A stretch of DNA of 64,000 bases, taken from positions 14,810,001-14,874,000 of the forward strand of contig NC_067285.1 in assembly GCF_020740795.1 (NCBI RefSeq). The letters run 5' to 3'. How positions within the stretch are numbered: position 1 is the first letter of the stretch; each line of letters opens with the position of its first letter. The position numbers were made by a program, and so were the translations under genes. Positions 33,309 to 56,780 of this stretch are shown piece by piece. Source of the DNA: Apus apus. Taxonomy: Eukaryota; Chordata; Aves; Apodiformes; Apodidae. The notes under the pieces were generated by a model. It had not been told where the DNA came from. It made no database searches and saw nothing but the letters and a program-made list of their open reading frames with translations.

Positions 33309-36300
33309 TATCACTAAAAGCCCTTTTTGCTGCATTGCTGTTCTTTGCCTATCTCTGCCCCGTGCTGCCTGTAACCAGATCCTCCCGCACTTGCCTCCTG
33401 CCTTGCAGTCCCCGTCCCTGCTTTCCCTCACTACCTGCTGGGGCACAGGATGGGGGAGCTGGGGCAGACAGAGCCCCACATTCCCTGCAGAACACAGCTC
33501 CATGGGACAAGCTGGACTTGTCCCTCTAGGACAGGCAGGCATTCATGGAGATGCACCAGTGCCAGTGCTCAGCCTGGGGACTGCCCTGTCCCATGCCAGG
33601 AGAGGTGTCAGGAGGCCAGAGGAGGCACCTGGCTGGTGCTGCAATGGAGCCAGAGATCATCAGCTCTTCTCTGCCAGGGAAGATGGGGACATTTGTGAAA
33701 GGAGCACTGGGATGGGGCACCTTGACTGGGGGGTCTCAGCAGGGTAGAGGCAGCAAGCTGTGCTCTAGCACACCCAGGCAGCATTCCTGGCTAGAGAAGA
33801 GCAAACAGGAAGCAGGGAAGCCTGGGGTGCTGCTGGGAGCTGGCTGGGGCTGGCAGGACCTGCTCAGGGCAGCCATCTGCTTCAGAGGAGCCATGCAGCT
33901 GCAGGGAGGCAGGGGGATGCCCAGTCTGCCCAGCTCTGCCTCCTCTGCCAGGGTTCCTGAAAGATTTATCAGCTCCAGTTGGATCCTACTGATGAATCAA
34001 TTCAAATCACGGTCTATCGAAGCAGCCGGGTTCCTTCCCGTGGAGCAGCGGCTCTCACCCGACACAGCGGCACTGGCACGGCCAGCGCTGGGAGAGATCG
34101 GGAGCTGCTTGCAGTGATAGCATCCCTCAGCACTGGCTGCCAGGCAGAAACCACCTCCTGGCAGCAGCTCTGTCTGAAAGAGCTGAACACAGCACCCTGG
34201 TACCTCCTAGGGACTGTGGCAGGATGGGCTGCAACACAGTGCCAATGGGGGTGCCTCGAGGCAGGATAAAACTTGGGTGCCCCTTAGACATCTCTCCTGC
34301 TTATTCCCCTTGTCTCCTGAAGGTGCCAGGCTATCCAGGTGGCAAACTTCCCAGAGCCATGGGTTCCCATGCTGCTGTTGTCCTGCTGAGAGTGGTGGAA
34401 AGCAAGACAACAGCAGGAAGGAGAAAACAGCCATAGCTCAGGGAGAGGCGTTTGGGGACAGGCTCCTGGGGGAGGGCAGGGAGGAGCACCCAGGCCACTC
34501 TTGGAGCGGTATTGATTCCTGCAGCACAAGCACTGCCTATTCATTATAGATCTGCAGGAAAACTGGGAGCAAGAGACCCCAGCAACCCCATCCACAGCCA
34601 GCCCCATCTCCCAGAGACACAACCCAGTCACTGCCCTGCCCGTGAGCTGCTGGCAGCACCGTGCCTGCCTGCACCGTGGGCAGCTTCCTCACATTATACA
34701 ATGCTGTCACGAGCTGCCGAGTCCCCAGGTGTTTGGTGCAATAATGCAAATCAGATCTAATCCAAGCTCTCTGCAGTCCCATCTTCATGGGCTGAGCATG
34801 TCCCCCAGATGAGCATGGGGCAGAGACCTGGGGCTGTAGGTGCTCTGGGTGCCTCTGGCACACTGCAGCTGACAGGTGATTCCCTCAGTGCCCCTGTGTG
34901 CCCACTGCAGCTCCCCCGAGATTTGGCCTGCCAAAAGCACTCTGTAAGCATTTGCTCCACAGCCATAAATCAGAGGGATGCTCACACAAGCATGGGCTGG
35001 CACTGGGCTCCCCAGGACCAGGGCACAGTGAGGTGCCTGAGGAGGCAGATGCTCAGCTGCAGAACATCACTCCTCTATTTCCTGGTGTTTCTGCACAAAA
35101 CCTGATGCTCACAGCTCCAAGGGTCATGGGCCATGCTGGCAAGTCTCTGAGCTCCCACAGGTGTCTGGCTCCTTGAGAGAGGGAGCAGAGCAAGCACGGA
35201 CACCTCTGCACCCTGAGTGTGGTCCCAGAGGGTCCTCAGAACTGGCTGGAGGCTGAAGTGGCTGCAGCAGCCCCAATACCCCAGACAAGGCAGCTCCCTG
35301 TTCCCAGACTGTGGCTGGCTGTCAGTGTTCCGCCTGCTCATAGCCTGGCAAGAAGCTGGGGGACAGCAAAAGCCACTGTCCTCTCGGACACCCCCATGTG
35401 CGTGTTGAGTTAAGAAGTTCTCAGCTTCCTAACAGCCATAGGAGTCACAGGGGGTGACAGGCTGGAAGGAGGCTCCAGGGCTCAGAGGCATGGCTGGGGG
35501 AGAAAAGGCTGTTTTGGGGAGCCAGAGCAAAGCTGTGGCTGCTCCATGCTGTCTCTTATTCCCATCCCGAGGGCCAGGGCTAAGCTCAGCACAGGATGCC
35601 ATGTGAGTGGGAGTGGGATGTGTGGCTTGCCTGTGATCAGATCCAGATCTGGGGCTACTGACAGTTCTTTTCTTTCCTGCACTGCCCCTTTCAGCCTGTG
35701 CCTCCCCATGGCCCCGGCTGAAGCAGCTGCAGATGAAGAGATAAGGAGAGCCAAGCAGCACTCCCAGCCTGCTTTGTTGTCCTCAGGGAGGCGTAGGCAT
35801 GGCAGCTTTAGATCAAGACTCTTTGGGAGCAAGAGCGGCCCCAGGTATCAGCAGAGAGTGGTCAGCTGGCACCCACCCCCCCTGGCTGCATGATGTGTTC
35901 AGTGGGCTTTAGGATGCTGAGGCTGAGCCATGGGGTTTTGCAGCTCCCAGCAGTGTTGGGCTGAGCTCCTGGGGCATGGCTGGGCTGGGGGCAGATCTGA
36001 CAGCAACAGGCAACCAGCCCTTCAGCCAGCACTGGGAGTGATGGGAGCTGAGTGCCACCCTGCCTTGTGCAGAAGATCAATCATCACTTGGGGAATGGGC
36101 TCTCTCCATCTAGGAGGACTCCCAAGACCCCTGAGATCCTCTTAGCCCTGGAGAAGGTGGGTCACAGCCAAGCAAAACCCTGCAGAACCCACTCCTAGGT
36201 ATCTGGCTTCAGTGGCTGGTGCAAGCAGTGTGCCTTTACACCACTTCATTGGCCTCAGCCATCCCCTCTTTCCTGGGGAGCGTGGTGCAATGGGTCCCTG

Positions 36301-36784
36301 TCCCCATGAGTGGCAGTCTGAAGGGGACCACACTGTCCCTTGTGGGAGGCAGGAGCACAGACACAGCTGCTGGGGGCAGGGAGTGGCACACATGTGGATG
36401 TCTCCAGTGGGGGAAAACGAGGGGATCCTCCTGCAGCCCACACCTTGCAGTACTCGGACTGTACTGCTGCTGCCATGGAAACTGCTGGTGGAGCATTATC
36501 CTGCTGCACCGGCCAGGGTGACCAGGCTGCTGTGATCCCCAGTCTTCCCCAGGCTCCTTCCACGGGCACCTGGGCTGAAAGGGTGGAAGAGGCTGGGTAC
36601 TCCCTTCCAGACACCATTCCTGTGTTATCCTGGGGCTGTGATGGGATGGGGGCAACCCTGGGTGGGACACCCAGGGTGCAGCAGGGATGGAGAGGGTGAG
36701 GAAGTGCTGGCAGGGGGTGTTTGGTCCCGTTCCCAGACAAACACAGCAGCCACGTGGCCAGGGGCTCCACACTGCTTGGCTTTC

Positions 36785-36930
36785 CACAAACATAAATCAT
36801 TTTCTAATTTATAACATGAATAATTGATTTTGCCTCCGTAGATGGCGATAAATCTCCTGTGCGCACATGCATAAGAAAATAATAATAATGAAAGCGATCA
36901 GGATCTGCTGCCATCGATTACCTGTGAGAG
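36785..36930. promoter_or_regulatory. AT-rich candidate conserved element
   Basis: In an otherwise GC-rich region, 145 bases hold TAATTGATTTTG, CGATAAATC, ATGCATAAG, an AATAATAATAATG run and CCATCGATTA. This dense mix of homeodomain, POU and CUT-like cores is typical of conserved developmental enhancers. It lies about 1.5 kb upstream of the R3HCC1L CpG island. Confidence 0.4.
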
Positions 36931-38099
36931 GGACCATGGTCCCCTGTGTGCCACGGTGGACTGGGGTAGGGGCTGCTCCCCAGGAGTGCCCGGTAGCCCT
37001 GCCTGGTGCGAGCCTTCCTTGTCTGGCATGGGGGCTTGTGGCTGGGGCAGGATGACCCTACCTGTGCAAGTCTGAGCCCCTGTGGCTGTACTGGGACTCA
37101 GAAAGGTCCCAATACTTCCAGGCAACCAAGACCTGAGACATCAGTGGTCCCAGCCCTGTAGCCGTACCCAAGGAGCGATAAGCTGCTCAGCACAGCCCCA
37201 TGTATTGATGCCCCATGCAATGACTCAGTGACACCTTGCCAGGGTGGCAGAGCTGCTGCAGTCTCTGGTTCCTCAGCAGCTGTACAGCCTCTGGGGAGCT
37301 GCAGAAGCTGTGCTAGCTGCTGGCTGCCCAGGCACCAGCCTCATGTCCCAGCACATGTCAGTGATGTGTGCGCTATGGGGCATCCCTCCTTCCTCACCCA
37401 TACCATAGGGAAGCAGCTGATTGGAATTGGAGAGCATTGGCTCATTAGGAAGATGGTCCCGGGTGGGGGGCAGAGACCTCCCGTCCATCAGCCAGACAAA
37501 CCAAGGTTGCTGCACCAGCTTGCCCAAAGCTTTCACAGACCTATGACCCAGCAAGCCGGGTCACCGCCTTGCTCTGCCCTCGGCCCGCAGTGACAGTAAG
37601 CCCCACGCCTGCTTGTATCCCCTGGGCTGTTCCCGCTCGCCTGCCTCTCCTCAGCCTGCCTGTGGGAGAATCCAGCCCCATTCCCACGGGTACCCCATCC
37701 TTCCCCCGCAGCCGCAGGCCTCGGCTCGGGAGTGCTCTGCAGCACGAGCGCTTCATTAGGAGCCGGCAGATGCGCCGGTGCTGGACACGCTCCCGTCGCT
37801 GCCCACCCCACTCGCCGTGCGTGTGATCGCCGGGGCCCTGCTCGTTATCTGCCGGGCACAGGCAGCCTGCTCCTCGCCAGTCCTCAGGAAGGAAGCGGAG
37901 CAAACCTGCCCGGCGCAGACACCTTCTCCTGTGCGGGTGCCTGGGCAGCCGGCACGGCCGCCAGCCCGCAGCCCTGCGGTGGGACGGCAGGATGTGGCCC
38001 CGAGCTGCCCAAGCCCTCGGCAATTCCCCCGGTGCCCCCCGGCAGGCAGGAGTGGGGCTCTGCAGGCCCAGCCAGCACAGCCACAGCACCGCAGCTCCG

Positions 38100-38560
38100 G
38101 CCGAGGGCGTGGCATTAATCGGTCATGGGAAACCCTTGGCAGCCTCGCGTGGGGTCACCCGCGGGCGGGAGTGGGCGTGCAGCCCCGTGTCCATCACCCC
38201 TCGAGCCACGGAGAATCTTCGGCCCCGTTCCCGCGGCTGCCTGGGGGAGGGAGGGTCGCGGTGGCACCACCGCGGTCCCGGCGGCCGGGACCCACGTGCC
38301 CTTGGGCTGCCGGGGCTGCCCCGCGAGGGGGCGGAGCGGCCACCCGCGGCGCGGGGCCGTGCGGGGCCGGGGCCGCACTACAGATCCCGGCGCTCCCCGC
38401 GGCGGGGCGGGCCCGGTGCGGCGCGGCGGAAGCGGCGGCGGCGGCGCGGAGCGGCGGGGGACCCGGCGCAGCCACTGGTAACGGCGGGGGCCTGGCCCGG
38501 CCCGGCACTGCTTGCGGGGTGCTCGGGGCAGAGGCACAGCAGCCCGGGGTGCGCGTCCTG
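38100..38560 (+). promoter_or_regulatory. R3HCC1L: R3HCC1L CpG island and candidate 5' UTR exon
   Basis: A very CpG-dense block with GGC repeats ends in a strong plus-strand donor, CCACTG/GTAACG (last exonic base 38477). No long coding frame is apparent. Its position and strand make it the likely promoter and noncoding first exon of R3HCC1L, spliced to the ATG exon near 43308. Confidence 0.55.
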
Positions 38561-39224
38561 CCCGGTCCCTGAGCTCTACACTGTACCCCCTTCCCGCTCT
38601 TCCCCACCCCCTGTCTCAGCCCCGACCCCTATTCCGTGTCCCAGCACTGTCCCCCACCCCGTTGTCCCTACCCTAACTCCTACCCTCTGTCCCAGCCCCG
38701 ACCCCCTGTCCCCCCAATTGGCACGCAGTCCCAGGAGCAGCCGGGTAGCCTAGCCCGTTGCAGACCCCATAACTCTCCCCAATTTACTGAGGGGCGGGGA
38801 GATGCCGGCAGTGGCAGCCCTCCAGGGCAAGGCAGTTGTACGGCATCCTCGGATGCTCCGTGCACTGGGCCCCTGTGGCTCGTAAAACACGTGCCCAGTG
38901 CTCCCAGGTGCTGGACACTGTTTTTCACGGCTGCCTGCAGGGCTCTGCAAGCTGCCCACTGTGGGGCTGTCACAGCCCTGAGGTGGCCCATGGCACAATG
39001 TCAGTGGCCAGCTTCTGCCCCTTTCACATTTTGGGGTGGTTATCCTGGCTGTCTGCTTTCTGGTCTGAGTGCACCTGGGGCTCTGGGCCTTGCTCTTCAG
39101 GCTGCTCCTGCCCCCCAGGTAGCTGCTTTGGGTTATTTTCCCTTCATTTTCCCAGGCTGGGTTTTATTCTGTTTCGTGCCTACATTTCTTGGATCCTTCA
39201 AACAATTTCTCTGTTCTGGCCAGT

Positions 39225-39300
39225 GTTTGCAACACCTCTCTGCCCAGTATCATCTGCAAATATAGTTACAATTCACTATTAAAGTGAACGTTTGGGAGAT
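39225..39300 (-). mobile_element. CR1-type LINE remnant (RT fragment)
   Basis: The minus strand reads IFADDTGQRGVANTG, resembling the FADDT motif of the CR1/L3 ORF2 reverse transcriptase. The similarity is short and the flanks are decayed; the surrounding lower-GC tract to about 40.1 kb may be more of the same old insertion. Confidence 0.4.
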
Positions 39301-41849
39301 GGTGTGAAATGACACCCTGAAGCTCAGCTAAATGATGTCTCGCTTGCCTTATCCAAAAGCTTTTCCCAGTGATTCTTCTGAAATGACTCCCTCTGGGCAA
39401 GCCAGTGTCCTTCATCCAGGAGCCCATTGCAGTGGGTGTGCAGGCTGCTTCCTCTGGATGTTATGATCTGTGCTAGGGATGGGCGCAGGGTTTCTCCTGT
39501 GCCCAGATCTGGGTTTATTGTCCTTTCCAGTGCCTCATTTGCTTGGCCCTTCACCGGGGCCCTGGTTTCTTACCAGCACCGGGTGTGTGTCAGTGGGTTA
39601 ATCGGTTTGTCTGGGCACCAGCCGCACCAGCCAGGTGACCGTGTCTATGTGGAGATGCTGTTTTTGCTTTCCCTGCAGCTGTTTTTTGATGCCTTGGCCT
39701 CATTTGCATTTTTCTGGTTAAAAAAGGTAATTTTGCCCTTTTGAGTCATCTTTATTTTTGAGCCATCATTAATTTTCTCTCCCTCCTCATTTATTAATAG
39801 AACTTTTCACTTTTGTGCTGATTCTGCCCAGGTATATTTGTGAAGTCTTATGTATTCCCTTTAGCCCTCTGGTTGTTAACTCCTGCTGCTTTATTGTCCC
39901 TTTTCCCCCCTGCAGCTGCGAGGGGACACCGTTGGCTTACAAATCCCACTCCTGTCTGAAACGTTCCCCTTCTCTTGTTCCAAGTATGTCCAAAAAGCAT
40001 CACAAGTGAAAGGCATGACTGTAATCTCTCAAAGTGCCTTTGATGCCTTCACTACCTCCTCCTCACGTAGCCAATGTTTGCTCCAGCTGCTGGAGAGCAT
40101 CTTTCTTCTGGCAGCAGGGAACAGTGACGTCTAAAAGCCCGCGAGGCTTTGGGCAGGCATTGGACAGGACACGGCTCTCTGCTCCTTGAAGCGTTTTACT
40201 TTGTCTTGTGACAGCGGCTCTGTGTTCTTGCCTTCACCTGCCTCTTCTAGCCAGGTATCCAGATCCTTCCTTGGCCCCATTGCCTGCTGCATGAGCTGGG
40301 TGGGCTGGAGCTCTGCTGAGAGCAGGAGTGGTGCAGGGGTAGCCAAAACCTCAGGTAATCCTTACCTGGGGTGCTGGGTGCTGGTGTTGTGCAGTCGGCG
40401 AGTGTGCTGTGGCACGTGCCTGGCATGGGATGAGCCCCGCCAGTGGTGTGTTCCCCAGTGGGGCTGTTTAGAATCTCCTTGTACCTGCCTTTTTATTAGT
40501 CTTGCTGAAGAGCCCAATCTGTGGCAGGCTGTAACGAGTGACATTGTGGGTGTGCGGGCTGCATGCCGAGGCTGCGCGTGGTCCCCCAAGGCTCCTGGTC
40601 CCCCGGTGTTGCTGTCCCCATTCACCATGAAGGCTTTAAGGTTATCTGCTCTATTGATGGGAGTATGGATTGAGTGGAATTAGAAACCTCGAAGGCTAAA
40701 AATACAGCTCCCTGCCAGGAAATGCAGCAGCCTGCTGGGAGGGTGCTGGGTGTCACCGAAACTTTTCCGGGAACTGGCGCGCTCTGTGTGAGCCCTGCAG
40801 CCCTGCACGTTTGCCTCTTCCTGGGCTGCCCTCACAGATCTGTGGCTGGCACCGCTGGTCACAGTTGTTGAAGGTGATGGGAGCTGTAGCTTTACTGTTG
40901 GAGCCCTGCTGTAGGTGTCCTTATCTGCAGGCTGGTGGGCATTATCTGCCAGGCAGCTGGGGAGCAGCGCTCTCACCAGCACTTTAACCACGGTACCCTG
41001 GCATATCTGATCCAGGGCTGACTTCCCTGCTTGGTGCTGCAATGCTGAGCTGTTTTGCTAGCTGGCTTCAAAAAGTGAGGCATCACCCAGAGCAGCACAG
41101 GCCCTTTAGGGGATCCGTTGCCCATCCTGCCTGACTTTGTGGGACAAGCTTGGTCCCAGAGCCTGGAAGTGGCGGGGTTGCCCTGCCTAGTGTAGTGTGA
41201 ATGAGACCTGAAGCCAGGGCCGTTGCTCTGCCTCCCAGAGCATGAAATCGGTTGGTGCCGACACGAAGCTGTGGCACCAGTGAAGTGTGTAATAGGTTGG
41301 GGGCAGGAGTTGTGCTGCCCTGTGTAGGGAAGAAGAAAGTGCTGCAGCATCTCTGCCAACCTGGGCTAGTCATCACCTTGCCATGCTTCTCCCTGGGCTG
41401 TGGGAAGTGGCTCTTCTCCACAGTGTGCAGCAGGCAGAGGGAGTGCTGTGTGGGGAAAGGATGCTCCCAGCACCAGCCGTCTGGATAATGCTGCGCCATC
41501 TGCTTTGGAGGGTGAGGCAAGGTGAACAGCAAGCTTTCGAGGAGCACATAAATCCTGTGTGCGCAGGCTCTTCTTGGAGGTGACTTGGGATGTGCATGGG
41601 GTGGTGCTTCTTCTGGCTGCTCCCCATGATGGAGAACCTTGGGAAGCAGAGCTTGGGGGAAATTGGTGATCCCTTCCAAGGAGTTCAGTGATGTCCCATG
41701 GACCAAGACTAGGTTTGGCTGGCAAAAGTCCTTTAGCAGGACATGCTTTTGTGCAGTTGGAAGCTCTGCGTGGTTGGAAATGGTGGTGCTGGGGCGGGCT
41801 CCTGGTGCCCCCCCCCCCTCTGGTACCGAGGCTGCTGCTTGGTGAGAAA

Positions 41850-41995
41850 ATGTATAATGCCTCTTTGTTGAAAAATGACTAATCCAGACCTCGGAGGGTT
41901 TGTAGGATATGTTCCTTTCTAGCGGTCGATAAAGATAAAGGGGATCGTTCTGCCAGCAAAATTAGTGTATCAAAGAGGGGGAGAAAATGACAAGA
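41850..41995. promoter_or_regulatory. AT-rich candidate conserved element
   Basis: Contains CTCTTTGTTG (SOX-like), ACTAATCCAG, tandem GATAAAGATAAAG, AAATTAG and TATCAAAGAG (TCF/LEF-like) within 145 bases, bounded by GC-rich DNA. Confidence 0.35.
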
Positions 41996-42429
41996 GCTGC
42001 GGAGACAGAAAAATGGTTGGGGCAGCCCCGGGATGGTGCCCAGCATCACCACAGCGCCCATGCCTGCACCTCATGCTGCAGAGCTGGGCAGTGCGCAGGC
42101 ACAGACACTGCGGTGATGCTGGGGAGCACTGCCCTGCCCAGGCTTGCTGGTGGTTTCTACAGAGCTGTGAGAAACCCATCCATCACGCCAAGGCAACCAG
42201 TCATCCTTCTGTCCGTCAGGAGGGGATGATGCCATGTGGCACGGGCAGCCCCAGCCGCTTTCCAGCCGGCGGTTGGCCTCCCCTCGCCTTCCCGGCACCG
42301 CTGCTGGCTGTCGGCGAGGGAACCGCGGGGAACGTTCACGCCTCGGCCGGGGGCTGTGTGGAGGGGAGGCTAATGTACCGGAGGTGCCTCGGAAATGAGA
42401 GCCTTGGATGGGTTCCTGGCCCTATTGAT

Positions 42430-42620
42430 CCGCCGGCAGTTTATGTATCCTGACATTCATAATCTCGGTCGGCGCTGATGGTCCAGATTAATGGGCCCGG
42501 GGGCTGTCCATCCGTCACTTCACATTAATTACTGAAGAGGTGTTTTTTCAGTGATTTACCTGACAGCAGCCCGTGATGAATCCCCCTAAACGGAGTGGGC
42601 AGTGATTAATCACTGGGGCC
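42430..42620. promoter_or_regulatory. AT-rich candidate conserved element
   Basis: Contains TTTATGTATC, ATTCATAATC, CAGATTAATGGG, CACATTAATTACTG, a T6 tract with CAGTGATTTACC and AGTGATTAATCACT (a 14-base inverted repeat). The density of TAAT cores in a GC-rich setting is the strongest enhancer-like signature in the window. Confidence 0.45.
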
Positions 42621-43324
42621 CGGCCCGGCCCCGCTCTGCCTTCCCCTCAACCACAGCGCAGCCCCCCACACCATCCGTCTCCATAAACCCTGCCTGATGC
42701 ATATTTATAGGGGCAGAGGGGCCTGGCAGCTCGCAGCGTGCCTCTTCTGCCAAAGATGATGAAAAACAAATCTCTGCCGGGACAGGGCAGCAGGTGAGCA
42801 GGGCTGTGGCATGTCGGGGTGGCAGCTGTGGTCCAGTGAAGACTGTCTCTGAACTGGGGTTTGGTTTCTGGTGCTCTTCAGCTGGTGCTGCCTTCTCCAA
42901 GGTTTTTGATGCATGAATGGTGCATCAAGGGCTCTGTGTCCTGCTTCTGCTGTGGCTGCTGAATGTTCACCTGGGTCTGGGGGGGGTCCCAGGCAGCAGC
43001 CACTGGAGCGGGGCAGGTGCCTCGGTGATGTTGGCTTCCTGCTGGTTTCCCTGCCTCCCTAGTACATCCCACCAAAGGCCACAGGGCTGCAGGGTGCTCC
43101 AGGCACCAGTCCCCATTTGCAGAGCCGCTACTTGTGGTGGCAGTGTTGGGGCTCCACTTCCCATCACTGTGTGCTGGCTGCTGTGGGAGCAAGGGTGGGT
43201 GCCAGGCTGGGACCCCGACCCGCCATTCTGGGCAGGGGCTGCCTTCCCTGTGCACGGCTGCGGGGCCACTGGGACACAGGCAGGGCAGTGACACTGTCTC
43301 TCCTCAGCAGGCAGCGGTGGCACC

Positions 43325-49552
<6,228 letters not shown>

Positions 49553-49902
49553 GTTGGGAGTCTGCACTTCACCCCTGCTGGGGTTGCCTGGGCCCCTCTC
49601 TGCCAACAAGCACCCTGCATCTTGGATCAGACACAGATGCTGTGCTGCATCCCGAAGTACTGGGTTGCTCCACTGAAGGGGCTGAGCAGGGTGCAGTCAG
49701 GCTGGTAGGTGCCATGCAGATGCTGTTGCCATGGGGCATTGCTGCCCGCGCTGACCAGGGCAGGAGCCCCTGTGCTTCCTGCTGCAGCGGGAGCAGCTGG
49801 TGGAATGCAGGGAGCTCAGCAGCGAGCATGTGGGGCTGTGTGGTGTGGCCCTGGCCACCTGGCACGGCCTTGTGATTGAGAGTTTCTGTCCTTTATTTTG
49901 CT

Positions 49903-49908
49903 AATAAA
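49903..49908 (+). terminator. R3HCC1L: R3HCC1L poly(A) signal
   Basis: AATAAA lies 351 bases after the R3HCC1L stop. Immediately downstream, TTTATT occurs at 49914-49919 and 49919-49924, giving AATAAA on the minus strand as well. Confidence 0.75.
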
Positions 49909-49924
49909 TACCATTTATTTTATT

Positions 49925-51502
49925 TGCCTAGCAGGGCTGTGGTTCTCCATGCCATTGCATGTCAGGGTGAGGTTGTGCATGCCAGGGGCTGCTGCGCATG
50001 GTCCCTGCTGCTGTGGGGATGTCTGCCCCTCCCAGGTAGTGGGTGTCCCCGATGGGTGGGTAGGGGCCACAGGCAGGAGGTGTCAGGCAGGGCAGTGGGC
50101 AGGAATGTGCTGGCAAGGACCCTGTTTACTTCCGTAGAGCAGCTGCAGCCCTGAACAGCGGGGCCCTTGTTGGTGGATGGGCAGGGCTGCCTTCTCAGCC
50201 CCGTGCAGGGCTGTGATGTGGCTGAGCTGCTGGCCCGGCTGGGCTGGGGGCTTCCTGCCCTGCCCTGGGGCTGGGGCCTGGGTGGGTGGCTGGGACCTTC
50301 CTTTGGCTTCTCTCAGCACTCGAAAAACAGCCCTCTGTGCCCCAGCAGTCTTGCTCTATAGCACCCCAGACTCTTGGGGCCACAGTTTATGGGGCTCCCG
50401 TGGCCTTTGCAGCAAGTGGGGACGGGGATGGTGCTTTTCCACCATCCTTGCCAGTCGTTTGTGTGTTTTTGTCATGGCTGCCTCACCTCAGCCTGTGCTG
50501 AAGGGCTTGTGTGGCTGCCCCATGTCCCCTGGCTGTCCCCCAGCTTGGCGGCGGCGGAGCTGGTCATGACCTCGTGGTGGTGGCTGCCTGCCCCCACACT
50601 GATGGTGCCAGCTGGATGTTGTCTCGGCTGCTGCTCCGCAGACAGTGGAAATTTCAGGGCACGAAGCTGCTCTCATGTGGAAAGCATGTTCTCTGCAGTC
50701 CAGCATCCCCTGAACCCCAACCACAGTGGAGTGAGTGAGCCTCTGCTGGCACGTGTTTTGCCATGGACTCTGGCCTCAGGCTACCCAGCACGTCACTGCT
50801 GTCCCCAGCAGTTCCTCCACGTGTGGAGGCCATCACGTGTGGGTACAACCTGTCCCAGCTGTGCAGGGCTGAAGCGAGTGCTGGTAGCCCCTCACCCTTG
50901 GGCTGGTGTCTGCTGGCAAGGTGGGGATGGGCAGGCGTGTGCAAGGACAGAGTGTGGGACAGTGGTGAGTATTCCCGTTTATTTCCTTTTTTAAAAAAAT
51001 GCTAGAAACCACTAGAGGAAGGAAACAGAGCAAGGGTGTCCCCTGTGTCCCACCCGGTGCCCAGAAGGAAGGGCTTTGAGGGGCAGACCAGCCCCCATCC
51101 CGGCTCCTGGGGCTGGGAAGCTGCCAGGGCAGCCTGGGAAAGTAATGGTGGCTGCATCTGCGGCAGCTGGTGGGCTAGCTGCCAGCCCGTGCTGCCACAG
51201 AGCTGGCCAAGTCCCTCTGCATGCACAGGGTCAGCCAGTTCAGGGCCAGGGTACTCTGGCGAGCAGGGACTGCTGGTGGCAAGCTGGGGCCACTCAGCAT
51301 GGGCCACATGCAGGCAGTTGTGGGGTTGGTGGCCTGGGTGGCAGAGGGAGGACACTATCTGGCTGAAGGAACATTGCCTACACCAGGGCTGTTCCTGGCT
51401 GAGGACTGGCTTCAATGATCCTGGTGGGGAAAAGAGCAGGGGATGGAGCTGGGAATGGTGGGGTTGATAAGGAGTTATCCCCTCTCCCATTGCACAGCAC
51501 TT
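49925..51502. other. R3HCC1L-LOXL4 tail-to-tail spacer
   Basis: No gene is recognised. It is GC-rich DNA with a T6A7 tract near 50987-50999 and a minus-strand AATAAA at 50978-50983 that could serve as a distal LOXL4 poly(A) signal. Confidence 0.6.
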
Positions 51503-51508
51503 TTTATT
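51503..51508 (-). terminator. LOXL4: LOXL4 poly(A) signal
   Basis: TTTATT on the plus strand reads AATAAA on the minus strand, 332 bases past the LOXL4 stop. A second candidate lies at 50978-50983. Confidence 0.7.
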
Positions 51509-51839
51509 GAGGACAGGACTGGTGCATGCATGGCAATAGCCAAGGCCTGTCCTGAATCTGCTGGGACCAGGGGGCCAGGTGGGCAGGCTGAGGTAGTCAT
51601 CCTGGGGGGGCACTAGAGCCACTGAGGTCAGGGCTGCTGTGGCACCTGGGTTCCTCTCGCAGCTCCCACCAGCAGCACAGGGCTGGGGACCCCTAGGCAC
51701 TCCCCACCAACCCTGGTACTTGTCTCCATCCTCTGCAGCAGCATCAATAAATACAAAGTCCCTGAGCTCAATCCGGTGCTGCCAGGGTGCAGGAGCCGGG
51801 CTGCCCCGCGGTGCTGCCGGGAGTGTGCCCATGGTGGGG

Positions 51840-56780
<4,941 letters not shown>

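Larger units (their letters stand above)
29131..38100. other. CRTAC1-R3HCC1L divergent intergenic region
   Basis: No gene is supportable in these 9 kb. Contents are a motif-rich AT island at about 29740-29800, GAATCATTAGC and GTAATTATTAGC at 30220-30290, a TGCTCACA-rich minisatellite-like patch, alternating TG/CA stretches (31870-32110), a paired OTX-type site at 32295-32307, an HNF1-like palindrome at 33296-33308, an octamer ATGCAAAT at 34744-34751 and an AT-rich block at 36785-36930. Confidence 0.6.
38561..43307 (+). other. Presumed R3HCC1L 5' intron
   Basis: No coding exon was found. It contains a lower-GC tract at 39130-40130 with a CR1-like remnant, then two AT-rich blocks that look like conserved elements (41850-41995 and 42430-42620). 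Additional noncoding R3HCC1L exons could be present but cannot be recognised from sequence alone. Confidence 0.5.
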
